Part shown: in pieces, positions 22,584-35,060 of the stretch
Layout: the number at the start of each line of letters is the position of its first letter
Position numbering within the stretch: position 1 is the first letter of the stretch
DNA from: Buxus sempervirens
Taxonomy: Eukaryota > Streptophyta > Magnoliopsida > Buxales > Buxaceae
Direction: 5' to 3'
NCBI GenBank assembly: GCA_947561395.2
Contig: OX387189.1
Location: 21,452,329 to 21,516,328, forward strand
DNA length: 64,000 nt
The notes under the pieces: generated by a model
The model's database searches: none
The model's input: the letters and a program-made list of their open reading frames with translations, nothing else
Told to the model about the DNA's origin: nothing
Program-made: the position numbers and the translations under genes

Positions 22584-24938
22584 TGTAAAACCCCGAATTT
22601 CCCTTAAATAATAAATTAAATTAGTAAATAATATTACCCAGAGTTATGATTGATAGAAACATTTTAATATTGTAGGGGGTGATCAACTTAGCGGAGATCC
22701 AGAATTAGATGCAGATCTGACCGTCCGATCGTGAGATATCGAGGTATGTATTCTGAGTGGGCAAGGTGTATAGAAGAGTTGCATGGGAGATGCATAGGAT
22801 CAGGGGGTATAAATATGTATAAAGAATTAACCTAATTCCTATACGTGTATTGTCGCTCGTATTGAAGAGCCGCAAGCGACGAATTGTTCGAGCGACCAAG
22901 GGAAGAAGAAGGAGAAGAAGAAGGAAGGGCTGGGCGTGCGTTCATCGTCCAGAGGATTCCTCAGTGCAAGAGTTCGTCATTGTGCATAATAGAGAAGGAG
23001 GAATCAGCGTAGAGAGGTAGGTGACACCGTTTTGGTTTTAAATTCGGATTTATCTCTGTTTAATCGCATACGCATGTTTCTATGATATGTAAAGTTGTAT
23101 TTAGTTAGCTAGGCATGTTATAAATACATTAGAATGAGTTTAGACGAGAAAAATCGTGATTTAGAACTGTTTCTGTTCGATTTCATGAGACCGCCGACCT
23201 CGACTGTGCGATGCGCTCATCGGCGATCTTAGGCACTGGTTAAACATTTGAGGACGCCGTGGACCGCGGGACGACGGACCGTGGGCGCTCGAAATTGCAC
23301 TACCGCCGACTGATGACCGCCCGGAGCGATCCTGAGCGATCCCAGGCGCTCTCAGCAGATTTTCCAATTTTTCATAATTTCGAACCTAAATCAATTCTAA
23401 ACTATTTTTAGACAATTTTAATGATTAATTAAGGTACTTTAAGACCAAAATAAACTACCTAAATCCCTGTTTTACAGAAAAACAAATTAGGGAGATATTT
23501 AGGACATTAGTTGCCAAGTTTTGAAAGTATATGAGAAATGTGATTTTGGAAAAGCCTAACTACCATTTGACTATCTAAACACTTCTAAATGGCATTATAA
23601 ATCAAAAGACATTATAAAGAGAATTCAGAATCTGAATGACTGAATAATGAAGTGAATGTACAGATATAACCATTATATGCCGCTAGGCACCAACCCTTAT
23701 AGAAATATGATATTTTAGGGAATTTTGGAGTCTAGTGGGCATAGCTGGTTGTGGATCCATAGTCGTAGCTAGATAGCTGAGGGATATGTCATTTGGGTTG
23801 AGTTACTCCTATATGCGACGCGCTTCCTTTGCAAGTTAGTTTGTCTGGGAAGGTCCTATGTCTGGAGGGACACCCCGGTGAGCCGCTGGTGATTCCCTGT
23901 ACATGTGGATAAGCAACCACCTCCATGTATTGATTCTGGTGCTGCATGCTGGTGGTACATACCAACTTTGATGGGTACGTGTGCAATAAGTCGGTGACTA
24001 CGGCTCTTGTCTAAGCTGCGCTGCATGGGGCTTGAGTATCATTAGTAGCATCGCTCCTAAGTCGCACGGTGGTATAGCAATTGGTTGAGAATCATCTCAA
24101 AAGGTTTATCTAACTTTGTGAGTCCTACAATGACACTGAAAACATAACACTTGATATGATTACTATTGTGCACGTGCGGGATGCATGTGATTGGGATATT
24201 GGTTGGATGTGACTGCTTAGTACATCCTGGCAATACTTGGTTTATGCTATTGATTTGGTTATTGAGTTCTTATATTAAAACTTGCTGAAAATCATTCTAG
24301 AACTGTTATCAAACTGTTTTGTGTTCATGAATGGTATAAATGATTATGCGAGCCTGATTTATCGATGTTGCTTAACCGTGCATGAAATGTTACTTTGCTT
24401 ATATTAACTGTTTAATCATGCATGTGTTACCTACTGAGATATTCGTATCTCACCCTACTTCTATTTCATTTTTTCAGCTGATACGCGAGAGGGGGATCTC
24501 TTAGACTTCCAGGGAGAGATAGCCGAGTATTCGCCGGAGGATTATTACTATCCAGACCTTGTCTGAGGTGGATTGATGTTATAGACTTAGCATTTTTATT
24601 GGTTATTATCATTTATTGGATTTGATGTATGAGAGAGACAAGAGAGAGTTAGTAACCAGTTCATTCTACCAGACTTTGATATTACTGACTGATGGTCAAG
24701 CTTTATGCTTGTTTGAGGATTTTGATCTACACTTCTGCACATACTTGTTTCCACACTCTGATAGTTTAATATATGGATTGGATTTACTTTCTTTGGTCTG
24801 GTATGTTATTGATGTTGTAATTGATATGGGCCAGTAACACCTCGGATTTGGTTGTTGAACTAAATTCGGGTTGTTACAGTAGCGAACCGGGTTCGGGTCG
24901 GGTGCCGGTTTGTACTGACCCGGGTTCGGGGCGTTACA
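22584..24938 (+). repeat. 5' LTR of nested Tekay-type element
   Basis: Starts TGTAAAACCCCG and ends GGGGCGTTACA, 2355 bp. It includes a GCGCTC/GAGCGC-rich block at about 23205-23350. The end GAACCGGGTTCGGGTCGGG...GTTACA is shared with the solo LTR at 59849. Confidence 0.95.
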
Positions 24939-24942
24939 GAGA

Positions 24943-24954
24943 TGGTATCAGAGC
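24943..24954 (+). promoter_or_regulatory. Primer binding site, tRNA-iMet type
   Basis: TGGTATCAGAGC lies four bases after the 5' LTR, the standard initiator methionine tRNA site of plant Ty3/gypsy chromoviruses. Confidence 0.92.
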
Positions 24955-25585
24955 AATGGTCCTAACCTTAGATTAGCCAGCTGTAGGGGAATGGGATTGT
25001 GAGTTCGCTAGATAGTACCCTTAAATAGGAAATCTAAGTTAAGTGTTCGTTCTAAGGATTTTGTTGCAATCGGTACTGCTGAAGGTATGTTACTTATTCT
25101 TCTATTATATAATTAGCTATTATGATATAGTTTGTTATTTGTGATTTAGAATTACCTTATTTGCATTGCATTATTATAGTAAAGTTATTAAGTGCAATTC
25201 AGAAGGAAATTGAAGATCTTGAAAAGCAGTTGATTCTGAGATAAACAGTAAGAGGAGTGTTTGAGGTTGGTAATAGAATCTTAATGGTTTAAATGTTTAT
25301 ATCTAAAGTTGGAAATTAATAATGGTTGATTAAGCATGTAAGGTGCACATGTATTTAAGGGATTGTGGGTAGCAAGTCATGCTCTTATCTTCTGAGTTAT
25401 ATTTGTACTTTATTTGTGGGATTGGATATTGAGGACAAGGAATTATAAGCGATTAAATTTCTGAGGGTATCGAGCATGGATTGTTAATTTGGAAAAGTAA
25501 TGAAAACGTAGTGGTTTTGGAAGTTAAAGGATGAAAACCCAATCTAATCATCTTGAGTTGTTCAGGGATTTGAAAGCTTTGAGCT
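24955..25585 (+). other. Leader remnant of the nested element; gag missing
   Basis: About 630 bp of AT-rich sequence with stops in all forward frames and no gag or zinc-knuckle coding. The next open frame begins inside the protease domain. I could not locate the exact deletion junction. Confidence 0.7.
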
Positions 25586-27010
25586 TTGGGGATTTTTTTT
25601 GAAGTTACATTATGTAGATTGGAGTTGTCTGGTGATTTGATTGCCTTAGACATTGGAGGTTTTGATGTGATATTGGGGATGGATTGGCTATGTAGACACC
25701 ATGTGACGTTGGATTGTTATGCGGGTACAGTGATAGTTAGAGGGCCAGATCAGACCACTCATTGTTTCAAATGTGAGGGGTTGAAGTCTCGGATTGGTCT
25801 GGTAGCATCTGTGATAGCAGAGGAGCTTAGGAGTGACACCCTTGTCATCTCCGATGTACCTGTTGTACAGGAGTTTGCGGATGTGTTTCCAGAGGATTTA
25901 CCTGGATTACCACCTGCTAGAGGAGTAGAGTTCAGGATACAGTTGATGCCTGGTACGGCTCCAGTTTCGAAACCACCCTATAGGCTTGCGAAACCGGAAC
26001 AGGAGGAACTTAAGAAACAATTAGATGAGCTTCAGGAAAAAGGTTTCATTAGACCCAGTATGTCTCCGTGGGGCGCTCCAGTTCTATTTGTCCAGAAGAA
26101 GGATGGAAGCATGAGGATGTGTATTGATTATAGGCAACTGAATGAAGTCACAGTGAAGAACAAGTATCCGTTGCCTAGGATTGATGACCTATTTGACCAG
26201 TTAGGAGGAGCATCATGGTTCTCCAAGATAGACTTGAGGTCAGGATATCATCAGGTGAGAGTAGCAGAAGAGGACATAGAGAAGACAGCTTTTCGTACAC
26301 GCTATGGGCATTATGAGTTCTTGGTTATGCCTTTTGGGTTGACCAATGCCCCAGCTGTTTTCATGGACCTCATGAACAGGATTTTTCATGCATACTTGGA
26401 CAGTTTTGGGGTGGTGTTCATTGATGACATCCTAGTATATTATAAGACCCGAGAAGCACATGTAGGGCATTTGAAGGCAGTATTGCACACTTTGAGAGAC
26501 CACAAGTTGTATGGGAAATTTAGTAAATGTCAGTTTTGGCTAAGGCAAATTTCCTTCTTAGGTCATATTATCTCAGGAGAGGGTATATCTGTGGACCCTG
26601 AGAAGGTAAAGGCAGTGGCAGAATGGCCTAGGCTTACTACAGTGACAGAGGTCAGGAGTTTCCTTGGTATGGCAGGTTACTACAGGAGATTCATCGCTGG
26701 ATTTTCACGTATAGCTGCACCCTTGTCTAATCTAACCAAGAAGGCAGTGAAATTCCAATGGGATGAGAAATGTGAGCAGAGTTTCCAGGAACTGAAGCAG
26801 AGATTGACTACTGCACCAGTTTTGATTGTGCCATCCATGGATGAGGCATTTGCAGTGTATTGTGATGCTTCTAAGATAGGTTTGGGGTGTGTACTGATGC
26901 AGCAAGGTAGAGTTATAGCGTATGCTTCGAGATTGTTGAGGCCGCATGAGAAGAACTACCCTACCCACGATTTAGAGCTTGCAGCCATAGTCTTTGCATT
27001 GAAGCTATAG
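25586..27010 (+). pseudogene. pol: Nested element pol, part 1: protease C-terminus, reverse transcriptase and RNase H start
   Basis: The frame opens at a TTG, just after a TGA, within the protease domain. The flap-side motif [10 protein letters not shown] is present, but the Asp-Ser/Thr-Gly active site upstream is lost. RT follows with [16 protein letters not shown], the catalytic FIDD box and FLGHIIS. The RNase H region has YCDAS and ends at TAG 27008-27010 in KL-stop-RHYLYG, where chromoviruses normally have Trp (TGG). A single base change accounts for the stop and the frame continues directly at 27011. Confidence 0.9.
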
Positions 27011-28810
27011 AGGCATTACCTTTATGGAGTAGAGTTTGAGATCTTTTCTGATCATAAGAGCTTGAGATATCTGTTTTCACAGAAAGACCTGAATATGAGG
27101 CAGCGAAGGTGGATGGATTTGCTAAAGGATTTCAAGTTTACTTTACAATACCACCCTGGTAAGGCAAATGTAGCGGCGGATGCTTTGAGTAGAAAAAGTT
27201 CAGTTGAAGGTCAAATAGCTACTTTAGCAGCTTCCATGATGAGCCAGTGTAGATTGATTGATTCAGTCAGAGATTGGCAGGGAGAGTTTAGCATGCCACA
27301 GGATGGAGTAATTCGAGTTGCTCGTGTTCAGATTGAACCAGATTTGGTTCAGTTGATTCGGGAGAAACAGTTGATTGACCCACAGTTGATCCAGACTAGG
27401 GAGATGATGAGTACAGGATCTGAGGGAGCTGTAGATTTTGCAGATAGAGATGGGCTCTTGAGATATAGAGGTCGTATTTGCGTTCCAGCTAGTGAAGAAA
27501 TTAAGGAGAAAATATTGACAGAGGGTCATAGATCGAAGTATGCAGTTCACCCAGGAAGTACGAAAATGTATAAGAACTTAAAGGAAATCTATTGGTGGTC
27601 AGGAATGAAGAGAGAGATTGCAGAGTATGTGGCAAAGTGTTTGATATGCCAGCAAGTGAAGGCCGAGCATCGGAAACCACCTGGTTTACTTCAGTCACTT
27701 CCTATTCCAGAGTGGAAGTGGGAGCATGTAACTATGGATTTTGTATCTAGATTACCACTGACAGCAAAGAAGGAAGATGCTATTTGGGTTGTAGTGGATA
27801 GACTGACTAAGTCCGCACATTTCTTGCCTATGAGCACTTCACAGCCGTTGAAGTCTTTAGCTGAGTTATATGTCAAGGAGATAGTGAGACTTCATGGAGT
27901 GCCAGTTTCTATAGTGTCTGACAGAGATGCACGATTCACAGCACGCTTTTGGCTTGCATTTCAGGCAGCTTTGGGGACTAAGCTTAATTTCAGCACTAGT
28001 TATCATCCTCAGACAGATGGACAGTCCGAGCGTACCATTCAGACTTTAGAAGACATGTTAAGATGCTGTGTTATGGATTGGGGAGGCAGTTGGAATCAGC
28101 ACCTACCATTGGTGGAGTTTGCCTATAATAACAGCTATCAGGCGAGTATTCAGATGGCACCATTCGAGGCACTTTATGGCAGACCGTGTAGATCCCCAGT
28201 GTGCTGGGTGGAAGTTGGTGAAAGACAACTCATTGGGCCCCATATTGTACAAGATAGCATTGAGAAGGTGAATCAGATTAGGCGAAACATGCTTACAGCC
28301 CAGAGTCGTCAGAAGAGTTATGCAGATACCAGAAGAAGGGATTTGCACTTTGCAGTTGGTGATTGGGTATTTCTGAAGATATCACCATCTCGTGGAATCA
28401 AGAGATTTGGAAAGAAAGGCAAATTGGCTCCAAGATATATAGGTCCGTTTGAGATTAAGGGTACAGTGGGACCATTAGCATACAGATTGGCTTTACCTAC
28501 ACAACTGGAAGGAGTTCATGACGTATTCCATGTTTCTATGTTGAGGAAGTACGTGCATGACCCTACTCATATCATTCAGCATGAGCCGATAGTAGTGCGA
28601 GGGGACTTGACTTACGAGGAGCATCCAGTTGAGATTTTGGACAGGAAGGAACAGGTTCTTCGTACTAAAGTGATACCACTTGTGAAAGTACTTTGGCAAA
28701 ATCACACGACTGAGGAAGCTACTTGGGAATTGGAATCAGAAATGCAGAGGAAGTATCCCAACTTATTTCCAGAACCGCAAGGTAAATTTCGAGGACGAAA
28801 TTTTCTTTAA
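27011..28810 (+). pseudogene. pol: Nested element pol, part 2: RNase H end, integrase and chromodomain
   Basis: The same frame as the preceding part, closed by TAA at 28808-28810. It starts with the RNase H end ([27 protein letters not shown]). Integrase follows with the HHCC zinc finger, the catalytic Asp in TMDFVSRLP, Asp in VSDRDARF and Glu in [11 protein letters not shown]-terminal module with [13 protein letters not shown] leads into a chromodomain ([26 protein letters not shown]). This domain order and the chromodomain identify the Tekay/Del clade. It depends on readthrough of the TAG at 27008 or on another copy. Confidence 0.9.
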
Positions 28811-28821
28811 GGAGGGGAGGA
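28809..28821 (+). promoter_or_regulatory. Polypurine tract of the nested element
   Basis: AAGGAGGGGAGGA directly before the 3' LTR, overlapping the stop codon of pol. Confidence 0.85.
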
Positions 28822-31176
28822 TGTAAAACCCCGAATTTCCCTTAAATAATAAATTAAATTAGTAAATAATATTACCCAGAGTTATGATTGATAGAAACAT
28901 TTTAATATTGTAGGGGGTGATCAACTTAGCGGAGATCCAGAATTAGACGCAGATCTGACCGTCCGATCGTGAGATATCGAGGTATGTATTCTGAGTGGGC
29001 AAGGTGTATAGAAGAGTTGCATGGGAGATGCATAGGATCAGGGGGTATAAATATGTATAAAGAATTAACCTAATTCCTATACGTGTATTGTCGCTCGTAT
29101 TGAAGAGCCGCAAGCGACGAATTGTTCGAGCGACCAAGGGAAGAAGAAGGAGAAGAAGAAGGAAGGGCTGGGCGTGCGTTCATCATCCAGAGGATTCCTC
29201 AGTGCAAGAGTTCGTCATTGTGCATAATAGAGAAGGAGGAATCAGCGTAGAGAGGTAGGTGACACCGTTTTGGTTTTAAATTCGGATTTATCTCTGTTTA
29301 ATCGCATACGCATGTTTCTATGATATGTAAAGTTGTATTTAGTTAGCTAGGCATGTTATAAATACATTAGAATGAGTTTAGACGAGAAAAATCGTGATTT
29401 AGAACTGTTTCTGTTCGATTTCATGAGACCGCCGACCTCGACTGTGCGAGGCGCTCATCGGCGATCTTAGGCACTGGTTAAACATTTGAGGACGCCGTGG
29501 ACCGCGGGACGACGGACCGTGGGCGCTCGAAATTGCACTACCGCCGATTGATGACCGCCCGGAGCGATCCTGAGCGATCCCAGGCGCTCTCAGCAGATTT
29601 TCCAATTTTTCATAATTTCGAACCTAAATCAATTCTAAACTATTTTTAGACAATTTTAATGATTAATTAAGGTACTTTAAGACCAAAATAAACTACCTAA
29701 ATCCCTGTTTTACAGAAAAACAAATTAGGGAGATATTTAGGACATTAGTTGCCAAGTTTTGAAAGTATATGAGAAATGTGATTTTGGAAAAGCCTAACTA
29801 CCATTTGACTATCTAAACACTTCTAAATGGCATTATAAATCAAAAGACATTATAAAGAGAATTCAGAATCTGAATGACTGAATAATGAAGTGAATGTACA
29901 GATATAACCATTATATGCCGCTAGGCACCAACCCTTGTAGAAATATGATATTTTAGGGAATTTTGGAGTCTAGTGGGCATAGCTGGTTGTGGATCCATAG
30001 TCGTAGCTAGATAGCTGAGGGATATGTCATTTGGGTTGAGTTACTCCTATATGCGACGCGCTTCCTTTGCAAGTTAGTTTGTCTGGGAAGGTCCTATGTC
30101 TGGAGGGACACCCCGGTGAGCCGCTGGTGATTCCCTGTACATGTGGATAAGCAACCACCTCCATGTATTGATTCTGGTGCTGCATGCTGGTGGTACATAC
30201 CAACTTTGATGGGTACGTGTGCAATAAGTCAGTGACTACGGCTCTTGTCTAAGCTACGCTGCATGGGGCTTGAGTATCATTAGTAGCATCGCTCCTAAGT
30301 CGCACGGTGGTATAGCAATTGGTTGAGAATCATCTCAAAAGGTTTATCTAACTTTGTGAGTCCTACAATGACACTGAAAACATAACACTTGATATGATTA
30401 CTATTGTGCACGTGCGGGATGCATGTGATTGGGATATTGGTTGGATGTGACTGCTTAGTACATCCTGGCAATACTTGGTTTATGCTATTGATTTGGTTAT
30501 TGAGTTCTTATATTAAAACTTGCTGAAAATCATTCTAGAACTGTTATCAAACTGTTTTGTGTTCATGAATGGTATAAATGATTATGCGAGCCTGATTTAT
30601 CGATGTTGCTTAACCATGCATGAAATGCTACTTTGCTTATATTAACTGTTTAATCATGCATGTGTTACCTACTGAGATATTCGTATCTCACCCTACTTCT
30701 ATTTCATTTTTTCAGCTGATACGCGAGAGGGGGATCTCTTAGACTTCCAGGAAGAGATAGCCGAGTATTCACCGGAGGATTATTACTATCCAGACCTTGT
30801 CTGAGGTGGATTGATGTTATAGACTTAGCATTTTTATTGGTTATTATCATTTATTGGATTTGATGTATGAGAGAGACAAGAGAGAGTTAGTAACCAGTTC
30901 ATTCTACCAGACTTTGATATTACTGACTGATGGTCAAGCTTTATGCTTGTTTGAGGATTTTGATCTACACTTCCGCACATACTTGTTTCCACACTCTGAT
31001 AGTTTAATATATGGATTGGATTTACTTTCTTTGGTCTGGTATGTTATTGATGTTGTAATTGATATGGGCCAGTAACACCTCGGATTTGGTTGTTGAACTA
31101 AATTCGGGTTGTTACAATAGCGAACCGGGTTCGGGTCGGGTGCCGGTTTGTACTGACCCGGGTTCGGGGCGTTACA
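28822..31176 (+). repeat. 3' LTR of nested Tekay-type element
   Basis: 2355 bp, the same length as the 5' LTR. Differences are nearly all transitions; examples are near 28948, 29185, 29547, 29937, 30231 and 30615. Confidence 0.95.
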
Positions 31177-32452
31177 GTGGGTCCCTTTTATTTGATTTTA
31201 TCTTTTTATTGATTTAAGTGGAGTGGGTCGGACCCGGGTCCCATTGGAAGACCCGTGGGCTGCCATGGTTGGGCTTTGGATCCAGTTGGGTTATTGGGTA
31301 ACCCATTTGGTTATCTTATTTATTTACAAATTCCATGGGCTTAGTGGGCTTGGATTTGGCCCATTCGCCAAGAGTCAAGTGGTCTTGGGCCTGTTTATTG
31401 AAAACAAGCCTGGTATGGACCAGTCAAAAGTGGGCCCCCACAAGTGGGCCAAAGGGATCTTGATGGGCCTATCTAGGCCCAAAGTCCAAAAATGGGCTTA
31501 AGGTAGCCCAAGTGGTTTAAGGGAATGGTTTAGACCGGATCAGGTCCAACCGAACCAAGAAATTACACTTTTACATGATTTTTGCATTTGCCCGTTTTTT
31601 CTCTACGGTCCCACCTGACCGTGAATTGACTACTGTCTCTCCTGTCCGTGAATAAAACACGGTCCAGGTTGGACCGGCCTGAGTTTACGGACGCGATTTA
31701 GTTTGCATATTTGCTGCCGATTTCGATCTGGATCAGTTCCGTGGCTTTTCTGGGTCTTCCAATGGCTTCTGTTGTCTTCCCAGGTTTTACATTCTCTTCA
31801 TTTGGCTTGTAAAGCCATTTCTTCTCTTTTCACTTTCTTTGGGGTCATGATCTTCCTTCTTCTTTTTGTTTGCTCAAGCAACCATGTCCATCGTTCAGGA
31901 GAGAAGAGGGGAGATTACAGGGTATATCATGTATTGAAAGATGTTCAACATTGCAACCAAATTATGTTGAGTATCATTCTTTTGATAACTTTGGTTATTT
32001 TCTCCTCTTTTCCATAGGAATGACCATTTTGAATCAAATGCTCATCACATACAGCAGCCAAAATGTGTTAGACATGACATAATAATAAAAGAAAAGTAAG
32101 TGAAGAAGAAAAGAAAAGTGATTAAAAGTTCTCTTAATTTAATAGGGATACTTACAATGCAATGTCTAATTGATTATGATGATTCCTCCAAGTCCAAGTG
32201 AATTCGGCAGCGCTTCCGCGTCCCGTTAGATTTTACAAATTGAATTTGAAAGGGATTTGACAGGAGATTGGGTTTAAGAAGAGGTTTTTTGGAGGTTTAG
32301 GCATAGTTTTGGGGAGGCAAGGGTATTTTGGACATTATGTTGGCTTGGGTAGGGTGGTGGCAACTGGGCAGGACTTGGCCGTGGGAAGCACCAGGAGGGA
32401 GAGAGGGTAGGCCAGAGGAAAGGGCTTGTTCAAATGAGGGGGGTGGCCTTTC

Positions 32453-32688
32453 TATTTATAGGCAAAATTTCCGTGCCCGTACTTGAAATACGGGCATGCC
32501 TTGCCCGTACTTCAAGTACGGGCGTGCCTTGCCCGTAATTCAAATACGGGCGAAAAACGCACATGTGCGAATCTCGCGAATCAGCCGTACGGGACGCGTG
32601 TCCCGCCGTACAACGACGCGTGTCTGCTTAGAGAATCTTGCCCGTATTTCAAATACGGGCATGCCCTGCCCGTAATTCAAATACGGTC
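32453..32688 (-). promoter_or_regulatory. Promoter of B 3' LTR: TATA box and five 21-bp palindromes
   Basis: TATAAATA on the minus strand at 32460-32453. Upstream on that strand are palindromes at 32475-32495, 32503-32523, 32531-32551, 32640-32660 and 32668-32688. Each is 21 bp, GCCCGTA (or one mismatch), seven bases, TACGGGC. The same cluster is in the other LTR at 48785-48998. Confidence 0.75.
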
Positions 32689-33249
32689 CAGCACGTTTTT
32701 AAAATGTTTGGATTTCAAACTTTTATTCAATTTAGTTTTTTGCAAGATTCTTATTCGATTTTTCGATTATTTTATTAAAAAAGCGAGATTCTCTTTATTA
32801 GAATATTATTAAACACATTTATCTTATTTATTTTATTGGTTTATTCCATTTTTGTTGCCTTTTTTGCCACATGGGCAGTTTTTCTGAAACTTCAACTGCT
32901 CATAACTTCTTCATCCGGTGTCCGATTTCAGCAAACTTAGTGTCGCTGGAACCGGCTCGGAACCACCTATCCACTGGGATCAATTTCGGCAGCTGAATTG
33001 GGGTCGAGCAAAAAGTCAACTTTTTGCTCCCCAAAAGTTTGACCAGCTCATATCTTTTCCATCTGGACTCCGATTCCAGCAAATTCGGTTGCGTTAGAAT
33101 CGTGTCGAAATGCTCTTTTCAATGAGATGAAGTTTGATGGCCAAATTCACTTGAATCAAAAAGTCAATTTTTGACCCCCTCAGGGTTTGACTTTTAGTTT
33201 GACTTTTCATTTTTCTTTATTTTGGGGGTGCAAAAATCAGGTGCTAACA

Positions 33250-35060
33250 GCTGCCCCTCTTTGCTGGAGTCACCTTAGGGGATGAACGGCAAAGAAGAAA
33301 AAGAACCTTATTTTTGCACCTTGCATTTCTGTCGACAGGGTCGACGAGCTCAATCACTGAATTGTTTTTTTAATGAAAGGGAAGTGTCAGATGTCTGGTA
33401 TCACTTCCTGATTTTGGAATCCCTTTACCCTCTTTCGGGTTTGAATAGGGCTGTTCCTTAGTTTTCTGTCTTTAAAAAAGAAAGATTAAATCTGAGCTCA
33501 TCAGCCTATTTCGGCGTTGATGCAAAGCACTCAACAATGTTCTTTTCTTTTTGTTTGTTCCATTAAAGCTTTTAGTGACTTCAATTCTTGATTCCTTGAG
33601 AGTTTTTTTTTTTTTTTTTTTGAAAGATAGGCCAAGGTATGGGTTTGGGAGTGCCGGTGGGAGGACGGGAGGAAGCTTTCATGCTGCCGTCCATTATCTC
33701 GGAGATCACACACCTATTCTAGCCTATACTATTTACAAAAGTGGGAAATCAAAATTTACAAGAGGGGGCGAATTGGCCCATTATTGCTCTTCCTTGTTGC
33801 TTCTCCTTGCCAGGTTTTTTGTCTTGTCAAGGCATTAGAGCTTCTTTTCCATTCAAGAGTTACTCCACTGGGGATCTGGTGGGAGTATGATCTGTCTAGA
33901 TGACTCTCTGGGGATTATTGTGATGTCCCTCTTTGATTTTGAAGTTTTGTTGGAGGGTCTAAAGATCTTGAAGATCTTCTTTCTTCCGAACTCCGCTGGG
34001 GATGAAAGGGAAGAAGCTTCTGCTGGGGAATGAAGGAACAAAGTATCCTCCTTATGTTCATCTTGCATCTTTCTTCCTTCTTTGAACCTGTACAAGGAAC
34101 AAAATGTCAGATATGCAGGGTTGGTTTATTCTAGGCCTTTAATTTATCAAAATCAAAATGGCTATTGATTAAGGCAATGAGCCTCTCTTCACGGGTTAGC
34201 AACACAGATGGGGAAATTCCAAGAATAGTTAAGCAGAATAATTACGGAAAAACACAAATGTGGTAGTGTGTGTTTGTGCCTGCAATTATCATAAAAGTCA
34301 ATCATTAAGTTAGACATAGATTAGAGCGCTTGGTATTTTTAGCCTTGTCATCATAGGCCTTTGTGAAGCGTTAACCTAAACACAGTCTGCCAGTCTGGGC
34401 CCTTCAGATCACTTGGCTGTCCCCACTTAGTGTACTGTCCAACCTGTTTCTGTTTTTGCTGTATTTCCCTTTCTAATCAAGGCATGACCAGTTTTTTTTT
34501 TTTTTTTTTGACCACGACTGACCCTTTTTGCACATAGCGCCCTTTTTGGGTTTTCACCATGTCTGGTCCTTTCAGGGAGAATCCAATTCCGTCATTGCCA
34601 GAAAACGCAGATTTGACTGTTTTGCTCAAGCTCATTCACTTTGGGATCCAAGAGGTCTTCAAGATAGGACGAAATGTAGGCTAGGCCGGGGTTTTGAAAG
34701 AAAGATAAGTGGCCCAAGAAGGCTGTGATTTTATAGGTTTGTACAGTGCTCCTTTTATTGTTGGGGCTTACATCCTGGCTTATTTCTTTGGTGTGGGGTT
34801 CATATTTTCCACATCTTACTTTGTACTTGCTTCTTTTTCTTGATTTTCTTCGCAATTGCTCTTTTTTTTTTTTTTTTTACTTGAGTTAGGGCCAGGAATG
34901 CCCATTTTGATGCGAAGGAATACCTGTACTAGGTTTGAAAAGAAATTTTCAGGCCCAAAAGTATCTGACTAGGGGAGAACTTTTTGGGGTGCTTGAAAAG
35001 ATTTACAGGTTTGGGGGAGAGTCAAAGATGGCCTCTCTTCATTTCCCAATTGGAATGATC
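33250..35060 (-). other. Element B polypurine tract and 3' untranslated region
   Basis: GCAAAGAGGGGCAGC abuts the LTR on the minus strand. The remaining 1.8 kb is non-coding, with three long T runs on the plus strand at 33606, 34493 and 34862. It shares blocks with the 3' UTR of element A. Confidence 0.8.

Larger units (their letters stand above)
22584..31176 (+). mobile_element. Tekay-type (chromovirus) LTR retrotransposon nested in the LTR of B, TSD GTGGG, gag deleted
   Basis: Flanked by GTGGG (22579-22583 and 31177-31181). LTRs are 2355 bp each. The internal region is only 3883 bp and encodes the C-terminal part of protease, RT, RNase H, integrase and a chromodomain. Gag and the protease active site are absent. 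About 13 differences separate the two LTRs by eye. It is the most recent insertion in the stack by position. Confidence 0.93.
22269..33249 (-). repeat. 3' LTR of element B, split by the nested element
   Basis: The two parts 22269-22583 and 31182-33249 join to a 2383-bp LTR after removal of 22584-31176 and one GTGGG copy. The partner LTR at 47177-49548 is 2372 bp. The difference is mainly an 11-base deletion near 49318. Confidence 0.92.
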
